This document shows positions 58,137 through 64,000 of a stretch of DNA of 64,000 bases, one piece after another (positions within the stretch are counted from its first letter, which is position 1; each line of letters begins with the position of its first letter). Below the pieces are notes generated by a model. The model worked only from the letters and a program-made list of their open reading frames with translations, was not told where the DNA came from and searched no databases. The stretch comes from Ehrlichia canis str. Jake (lineage in GTDB: Bacteria; Pseudomonadota; Alphaproteobacteria; Rickettsiales; Anaplasmataceae). Where the stretch lies: positions 62,001-126,000 of the forward strand of contig NC_007354.1 in assembly GCF_000012565.1 (NCBI RefSeq), in the 5' to 3' direction. The position numbers and the translations under genes are program-made.

Positions 58137-59363
58137 ATGACGATAATTATTGATACATTGAATGATATATTAAAAACACATGAATTAGATATAGAAAATT
58201 GGTTTTCTTATAGGTTTACTAAATATCACCCCATAATAAATGTTTCGGTTGATTTAAGGATATCTGATTATAAGATTGCTCCTGTGGATACTAACATTTT
58301 TCCTGCAGGTTATAATAATTTTAATCAACAATCTCAAGTTTATACTTCTAGATTATTGAAAGAGTATATAGTTAATTATATGGATTGTAAGAAAGTTTTG
58401 ATTATTGCAGAGAACCATACTAGAAATCTAAAATATGTAGATAGTTTAATTACTCTAAAAAGTATAGTTAATAATGCAGGTTTTATTGTTGAAGTTGGGA
58501 TATGTGGTATAAATCAGAATGTAGAGCTTGTTTCTTCTAATGGGGATTTAATAAACTGTCTGTGTCTTGCTAATAATAATGGAGTACTTCAAGCTGGGTG
58601 TGGTTTTGTTCCTGATCTTATTTTACTTAATAATGATATGACTAGTGGTATTCCAGAAGTGCTGCGAGGGTTAAAATATCAAAATATTATTCCGTCTTTG
58701 TTTTTAGGTTGGTTTAATAGGAGTAAATCTAATCATTTTTCTATTTATCAGGAATTGTGTAAAGAATTTTGTAGTAGTTTTAAAATTGATCCTTGGTTAA
58801 TTTCAACTTTATTTTCTAGTTGTAGTAATATTTGTTTTATAGATGGACAAGGTATGCATAATATTGCTGATGAAGTTGAAATAATTATTGATAAGATACA
58901 TAATAAGTTCCAACTATATGGTATTAAGGAACGACCATATGTATTTATAAAAGCTGATAACGGTACTTATGGTATGGGAATTGTAGTAGCTTGCTGTAGA
59001 GATGATGTATTGACGCTTAATAAGAAAAGACGTAATAAAATGAAAAAAATCAAGGATAGTGAAGTTGTCAGTAAGGTAATAATACAGGAAGGTATTGCTA
59101 CTAGAGAAATGTTTAATAATTGTGTTGCAGAGCCATTAATCTATTTTATAGGAAGTACACCTTCATGTTACTTATATAGATATCACAATGTGAAGGATAA
59201 ATTCTCTAATTTAAATTCTGTAGGCTGTAATTTTATAGATGTGAGCTATCAGAAAGAAAATATGTTGAGTTGGTCTGTAATTGCAAGAATAGCTGCATTA
59301 GCTGCAGCAATTGAAATGCATAGTGTAGCAAATGTTAATATTATAAAGCAAAGTGTTTATTAG
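58137..59363 (+). CDS. gshA: Glutamate-cysteine ligase, T. ferrooxidans-type family
   Basis: First enzyme of glutathione synthesis, joining glutamate and cysteine with ATP. 408 residues from the ATG at 58137; a TTG at 58128 is also in frame. The sequence matches the proteobacterial GshA family first defined in Thiobacillus ferrooxidans, with VDLRISDYKIAPVDTNIFPAG near the N-terminus, AENHTRNLKY, ILLNNDMTSG and IKADNGTYGMGI, an ATP-grasp-like glycine-rich loop. It is not related to E. coli GshA. The identification rests on pattern recognition of these segments. The gene stands alone. Confidence 0.82.
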   Translation: MTIIIDTLNDILKTHELDIENWFSYRFTKYHPIINVSVDLRISDYKIAPVDTNIFPAGYNNFNQQSQVYTSRLLKEYIVNYMDCKKVLIIAENHTRNLKYVDSLITLKSIVNNAGFIVEVGICGINQNVELVSSNGDLINCLCLANNNGVLQAGCGFVPDLILLNNDMTSGIPEVLRGLKYQNIIPSLFLGWFNRSKSNHFSIYQELCKEFCSSFKIDPWLISTLFSSCSNICFIDGQGMHNIADEVEIIIDKIHNKFQLYGIKERPYVFIKADNGTYGMGIVVACCRDDVLTLNKKRRNKMKKIKDSEVVSKVIIQEGIATREMFNNCVAEPLIYFIGSTPSCYLYRYHNVKDKFSNLNSVGCNFIDVSYQKENMLSWSVIARIAALAAAIEMHSVANVNIIKQSVY

Positions 59364-60318
59364 AATGTGTTACTAAAGAATATAAATTTCTGATAAAACT
59401 ATGTAATAAAATATTTTATTAAAGATAATGAATTCTGATAGTTCAATATCAAGAATGTGTGATATTACAGGAGTTTCTCGACTAACATTGTAATGTTAGA
59501 GTAACTAAGTATAGAGAAATTTATTCAAATGATAAATTTGAAATATAGTTAGTATAATGAAGTTGTTGGATTGTGAAATGTAATAATTTTGCGGTATAAA
59601 GTCTGGTATACTGTTTGCAATTGTGATGTAGCTATTATTATTTATACAAAACTTATCTAGTATTATTGTAAGTGAGAACCTTTGAGAATGTTACAGTTGT
59701 TTGTTACAATAATAATTGTTGTATTGTTATATTAAATACATAAAACTATGTTAATGTATAACGATGATATTATGTGATGTTTTTACCTGTTAGTTTAATT
59801 CCAGTAGCATATGATGGTATAAAATATGGAGTTACAAAATTTATTTGTGATTCTATTTTGACTTAATGAATTTAATTAAAATGTTTATTTAAGGTAGTCT
59901 CTATATGTGTTGTGATAATGTATAATTGGGTACTTAATCCATTATTCTTCTTACAGAAATAATCTTATCTTATACTAATGATGTAGTTGGTATTGAATAA
60001 TTTTATTTCTAATATTAATTTATAAGATGTTTAACCAATACAAACAATATATTTGATTATTAGATTTTGCTATATTCTTATTGTCACTTAATCAGTGGTA
60101 TTGGTAATATGCTGCAATTTAATAATATAGTTTAAATACTATTCTAATGTCTATTTGAGGAATAATTGCTTATAACATGTACTGTATTTGATTGTATATT
60201 ATATTGGCTTAAGAGGTATTTATTATGAATGTGTACTACTATATTACTTAATAATATGGCTTATTCTGAGAATTGATTTAACTCAATATGAATATTGTAT
60301 TAGTATTTTGCAGTGTAA
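59364..60318. other. Long intergenic region between convergent genes
   Basis: 955 bases between the 3' ends of gshA and holA. There is no open frame of note on either strand and no RNA gene is recognisable. Since no promoter is needed here, the length is unexplained. It may be decayed sequence, but I could not align it with any gene in the window. Confidence 0.6.
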
Positions 60319-61323
60319 TTATTTGCTGATGATCATTGCTGTGATGTAATATTTAAATATTACTTCTTGATTTAGATCTGATTTTTTACACTGTATTTCT
60401 ATTTCTGCTAGTTTTTTTATGATGTTATTAACTTCAAAATATGAAATTGTAGATATATGTTTCTTTATTGTGGGGATTGATTTGAAAAATATTGGTGGAT
60501 GAATGGATTTTAATGCTTGGTTTATTGATTCACCATCTTTTACAACCCTTATCAAGTATTCTAGTCTTAGAAAATATTTTATTAGAATCCTTATTAGAGC
60601 TATTGGAGTGAATTTATTTTTTAGTAGTATATTAGAAAATTTTGTAAAATTCTCTAGATTTTTTTCTGCAATAGATATGCATAAATCTTCTGATATTGGA
60701 TCTATTTCTGTCAGTAAGCTTTCTTGAATGTCTTTTGTTGTTAAGTTTTTGTTATTTCCTATGTATAACATGAGTTTTTGAAGTTCTGGTTCTAATGCAT
60801 TGCAGTTTTGTGATAAGACAGAGCATAGGTACTGCAATGTTGTGCAGTTATAATGTACTTTGTTTTGTGTAAGGAAGTCTGAGATTATAAATGCAAGATT
60901 ATCATTATCGTCTTTGTAACACCCTATGGATGCAGCATTTAGTGAATTGTCATAGTATTGCCTTAAACTGGAGTCGATGGATAATTCTCCAGATGTTATA
61001 ATAACATAGTTTCTTCCTATGTTGTTATTTAAAATGTTCTTAAGTTCTTGAGATATAGACTTTTCACCATTGGCTATTATTATCAACTTATTTTTACAAA
61101 ACATTGATATAGTGGTCAATTCTATAAATAATGTACTTGGGTTTTTATTTACTGTTGGGTAATCTATATTACTTGTAGAAAATTCAGTATTTGTATTGAT
61201 GTGTTTAATAATTTTTTCTTTATACATGTTAATCTTTCCATAATCATTTCCATAAATGAGTATGTTGTTGAAGGATTGTGGATTGTTAAAAAAAGAATGT
61301 AATTTTGATGATGTAATTTTCAC
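60319..61323 (-). CDS. holA: DNA polymerase III, delta subunit
   Basis: Clamp-loader subunit that opens the beta sliding clamp during replication. 334 residues, typical of HolA. The N-terminus MKITSSKLHSFF followed by ILIYGNDYGKINMYKEKI is the degenerate P-loop region of the AAA+-like delta fold. KNKLIIIANGEKS and the later ALIRILIKYFLRLEYL helix are family features. Sequence conservation in this family is low, so the call leans on these segments and on length. The gene is divergent from the lolC-like operon, with about 300 bases between. Confidence 0.82.
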   Translation of the reverse strand: MKITSSKLHSFFNNPQSFNNILIYGNDYGKINMYKEKIIKHINTNTEFSTSNIDYPTVNKNPSTLFIELTTISMFCKNKLIIIANGEKSISQELKNILNNNIGRNYVIITSGELSIDSSLRQYYDNSLNAASIGCYKDDNDNLAFIISDFLTQNKVHYNCTTLQYLCSVLSQNCNALEPELQKLMLYIGNNKNLTTKDIQESLLTEIDPISEDLCISIAEKNLENFTKFSNILLKNKFTPIALIRILIKYFLRLEYLIRVVKDGESINQALKSIHPPIFFKSIPTIKKHISTISYFEVNNIIKKLAEIEIQCKKSDLNQEVIFKYYITAMIISK

Positions 61324-61619
61324 TGTGTTTATTTTAATAAGGAAAATGTTAATTTTAAAAATATCTTAGTAGTGTATATCTTGACAACCTATTTTACAGA
61401 TAAAAATAGCTTATTGTTATTATAAATTGAGATGTAAATTTATGTTGGTGTCAAATTTCTTGTACTATCTAGGTAAATAAATTAAAGATATAGTGTTGTT
61501 GTATCATGAGAATGTTTGTAGGTTAATAAACTATTAATTTCCCAATCATGTGATTTTGTAATATTATCTTGGTGATAGTATATTAGTGATATTATTTTAT
61601 TCTATGTGGTGTGATTGCG

Positions 61620-62852
61620 ATGTTGCTTAAATTTGAATTGATGTTAGCACTACGTTATTTGCAATCTAGCAGTAGTCAGTTTTTATGTTCTATGATTACT
61701 ATACTGTCTTTAGTAGGGATTACTTTAGGAGTGGCTACTTTGATTATAGTGATGTCTGTGATGAATGGGTTTGGAGAAAAGCTATTGGATTGTGTGGTAG
61801 GTTTAAATGGCCATATAGCTATCTATTGTGATGGTAATTTTGATTATGATTACCATGAAATTACAAAATCTATTAAAGAAATTCCTGGTGTGAAATATGC
61901 TGTGCCTATTACTGAAAATCAAGCTATGATTAAATCTAGTAGCAGTGTATCTGGAGTTATAGTAAGGGGTATAGAAAAGCAGGATATAGAACGTAATAAT
62001 ATCATAGTAAATAATATAGTTAGAGGTGATATTGCTGAATTTAATGATGGTATTGCTATAGGTATAAAGTTAGCTGAAGTTTTACGTGTAGATTATGGAG
62101 ATAAACTTACTATCATATCTTCAGAAAGTTTATCTACTGTTATAGGTAATATACCGAGAATGAAAACATATAAAGTTGTTGCGATATTTGATGTTGGAAT
62201 GTATGAATTTGATAGTAGTTTAGTGTATATGCCTTTACATGCTTCACAGTTGTTTTTCCATTATGATAATAGAGTTAAAAATATAGAAGTGTCGATTTTT
62301 GATGGTAATAAATCATCTGAAATGCTAAAGCTGATAGAAAATAAAATAGATATGAAAGGTGAAGACTGGAAAATGCAGCAGGGCAGTTATTTCCATGCGT
62401 TGGAAATTGAACGTAATGTAATGTTTTTTATATTGACTTTAATTATAATAGTTGCAACATTTAATATTATTTCAAGCTTGTCTATATTAGTACAAGATAA
62501 AAAAGGAGCGATTGCTATAATGCGTACATTAGGTGTGACACGTTGTGGGATACTTAGAATATTTTGTATGTGTGGGGTTTTTATAGGGTTGATAGGCACA
62601 GTATTAGGGTGTGTAATAGGAATAGTATTTTCTTTAAATATTAATGCAATTAAAAATATTTTAGAAAAGATTAGTAATAGTAATATTTTTGATCCTATAA
62701 TTTACTTTTTTGATACTTTACCTTCTGTTTTGTTGGTGGAGGATGTAGTGAAGATATCTTTATTATCATTATTTTTATCGTTAATTGCAGCTATTCTGCC
62801 TGCTAGGAAAGCTGCGTGTCAAGATCCAGCAGATATTTTGCGGCATGAATAG
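61620..62852 (+). CDS. LolC/LolE-family lipoprotein-releasing permease
   Basis: Inner-membrane component of the Lol ABC exporter that releases lipoproteins to the periplasmic carrier. 410 residues from the ATG at 61620; a GTG three codons upstream is also open. It starts with ELMLALRYL, typical of the family, then a membrane segment (about 20-45). A large periplasmic domain follows (to about 265), then three membrane segments (FFILTLIIIVATFNIISSL, CMCGVFIGLIGTVLGCVIG and a last one before LPARKAACQDPADILRHE). LolC and LolE cannot be told apart here and some alphaproteobacteria have only one. The ATPase LolD is not adjacent. It is followed after 12 bases by the next gene. Confidence 0.87.
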   Translation: MLLKFELMLALRYLQSSSSQFLCSMITILSLVGITLGVATLIIVMSVMNGFGEKLLDCVVGLNGHIAIYCDGNFDYDYHEITKSIKEIPGVKYAVPITENQAMIKSSSSVSGVIVRGIEKQDIERNNIIVNNIVRGDIAEFNDGIAIGIKLAEVLRVDYGDKLTIISSESLSTVIGNIPRMKTYKVVAIFDVGMYEFDSSLVYMPLHASQLFFHYDNRVKNIEVSIFDGNKSSEMLKLIENKIDMKGEDWKMQQGSYFHALEIERNVMFFILTLIIIVATFNIISSLSILVQDKKGAIAIMRTLGVTRCGILRIFCMCGVFIGLIGTVLGCVIGIVFSLNINAIKNILEKISNSNIFDPIIYFFDTLPSVLLVEDVVKISLLSLFLSLIAAILPARKAACQDPADILRHE

Positions 62853-62864
62853 TAAGGTGTTAAT

Positions 62865-63653
62865 ATGGTAACAAGAGAAATATGGGGATGGTTTTTTATG
62901 GTTTTGATAACCACCTCTTGTTCTGTGTGTGCTGTTTTGTCTTACTTAGACATAAAGAAGGGTTTAGTTGAATTTAATCAGCAATTTAATCAGCAGTATA
63001 AAAGAGCTATGGAAAATGATGTACGTTCTATTTTAGTACAAGTTAATCAGAGCTTGCTTAATTCATATTTGAGTAAACAGAAAGAAAATTGTCCTGTGCA
63101 ACGTATAGTTACATCAGAAAATAATGATGTTATAAGCTGTTCTAGTGAAGAATGGCTTGCAAAGCTTTTGTTGTCTGTCATTAATTTAAGAGAAGCATTT
63201 TTAGGTGATATATCAGTAAAAAGTATAATCTACTCAATAAAGCCTATGTTACTTAGACTTGATGATAGTCTGATTAATGATGCTGTTGCTGAGATTGAAA
63301 GATTAGATAGTAAAAAATTAACTACATTTAATAGGTTGAAATTTTCATTTAAAAAGATTGCTCGTGAATTACATTATTCACGTTCTAATATGGTACAAAA
63401 AGTTTTTTTTAAATGGATTGTAGTGAAAAATCAAAACGATGTACTACTTCATAATTTAAAAGAAGTGGAAAGCTACCTAGATGATAATCTTTGGAGTGAT
63501 GCTTTAACTTTTGCTCAGAAAGAACTGTCATCTGTTGTAGAGCTTGAACTATGGATACAACAGTTAGAAGATATAGTATCTATGGAAAAGAGCATATCTA
63601 TAATATATGATCAGTTATCACAATATATAATTAAATTACCTGGTGTTTCATGA
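62865..63653 (+). CDS. One-pass membrane protein upstream of hemY (mitofilin/HemX-like)
   Basis: 262 residues: a membrane segment at about 8-27 (FMVLITTSCSVCAVLSYLDI) followed by a long, mostly helical, charged periplasmic part ending in VVELELWIQQLEDIV. In alphaproteobacteria the gene before hemY often encodes a mitofilin/HemX-like protein of this layout. Position and architecture support that, but sequence alone does not prove it. Its stop codon overlaps the hemY start (ATGA), so the two are translationally coupled, and the LolC/E gene upstream is likely in the same operon. Confidence 0.7.
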   Translation: MVTREIWGWFFMVLITTSCSVCAVLSYLDIKKGLVEFNQQFNQQYKRAMENDVRSILVQVNQSLLNSYLSKQKENCPVQRIVTSENNDVISCSSEEWLAKLLLSVINLREAFLGDISVKSIIYSIKPMLLRLDDSLINDAVAEIERLDSKKLTTFNRLKFSFKKIARELHYSRSNMVQKVFFKWIVVKNQNDVLLHNLKEVESYLDDNLWSDALTFAQKELSSVVELELWIQQLEDIVSMEKSISIIYDQLSQYIIKLPGVS

Positions 63654-64000
63654 TTACAAGTCTTTTAATATTTGTTATTGTTGCACTAACTATAGGATTA
63701 TGGGTAATAGATTGCGATGGTATTATCACAATAGATTGGTTAGGCTATGATATTGAGGTGAACATCTTATTTACATTTTTTGTTGTTGCTGTTTTCTTAC
63801 TTGTTTTAATTCTATTAGTCAGGTTAGTTTTTTGTTTGATTCAGTCTTTATATAGATATAGAAGGGATTCACAAAACAAAAAAATGATCTTATTAGAACA
63901 AGGTTACATGTATTTAAATTGTGGGGATGTTGAAAGAGTAGAAAAGATTATAACAAAGTTAGGGAGTTTTGATCATCCATCTTTTTACTTGTTGAAGGGA
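63650..64000 (+). CDS. hemY: HemY-family protein, N-terminal part
   Basis: Runs off the window after 117 codons, starting at the ATG that overlaps the previous stop. Two membrane segments (about 3-20 and 38-62) flank DCDGIITIDWLGYDIEV, the short loop characteristic of the HemY N-terminal domain. A helical pair (YLNCGDVERVEKIITKL) then resembles the start of its TPR region. HemY is a heme-biosynthesis-associated inner-membrane protein of unclear mechanism; it is not the protoporphyrinogen oxidase of the same name in Gram-positives. Confidence 0.83.
   Translation, partial: MITSLLIFVIVALTIGLWVIDCDGIITIDWLGYDIEVNILFTFFVVAVFLLVLILLVRLVFCLIQSLYRYRRDSQNKKMILLEQGYMYLNCGDVERVEKIITKLGSFDHPSFYLLKG

Overview
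The window is AT-rich, gene-sparse chromosomal DNA with long noncoding gaps. The gene set is a 5-aminolevulinate synthase, split Mla genes, class I DhnA-type aldolase, T. ferrooxidans-type glutamate-cysteine ligase, an ankyrin protein, and a cluster of poly(G)-tract paralogs. Together these point to an obligately intracellular alphaproteobacterium of the genus Ehrlichia, most likely E. canis or a close relative. I place it by recognition, not by a database search.

Left part (1-14.7 kb): housekeeping genes. These are the end of rpe, an mlaE-mlaF lipid-transport pair, an ankyrin-repeat membrane protein, ispB, glnA, tRNA-Lys, tyrS, hemA, a YraN-like gene, secF, tRNA-Cys and a class I aldolase. 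secF stands alone between two gaps of about 1.1 kb that carry near-identical sequence in inverted orientation. The tRNA-Cys begins on the last base of the aldolase stop codon.

Middle part (15.1-53.3 kb): a 38-kb accessory island, all on the + strand and interrupted only by pdhC. It starts with one 11-kb gene for a protein of about 3,714 residues with three families of tandem repeats. After it come eight further loci encoding long, hydrophilic, Lys/Ser/Glu-rich proteins. Most have an N-terminal hydrophobic segment, a polybasic patch, a short GARPK motif, often an F(F/Y)DW motif, and a conserved Cys-containing C-terminal domain. The giant protein carries the same domain internally and GARPE motifs in its repeats, so I treat it as a member of the family. 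Five genes contain tracts of 11-12 G and one carries a run of 33 A. At 47.9-50.3 kb the G12 tract breaks an otherwise continuous reading frame, as expected of a phase-variable gene in the OFF state. Neighbouring genes show a one-base frameshift (31.5-34.3 kb), a decayed 5' end (34.55-34.9 kb), a recent tandem duplication and leftover gene ends in the spacers. The family is evidently being expanded, shuffled and switched. A poly(G:C)-tract paralogous family has, to my recollection, been described in the E. canis genome. The giant-protein link, the shared motifs, the leader box and the poly(A) switch are what I would check for novelty.

Right part (53.4-64 kb): housekeeping again. It holds a small conserved-looking gene, guaA (with eroded copies of its own 3' end downstream), gltA, gshA, holA, and an operon of a LolC/E-type permease, a one-pass membrane protein and hemY (cut by the window end).
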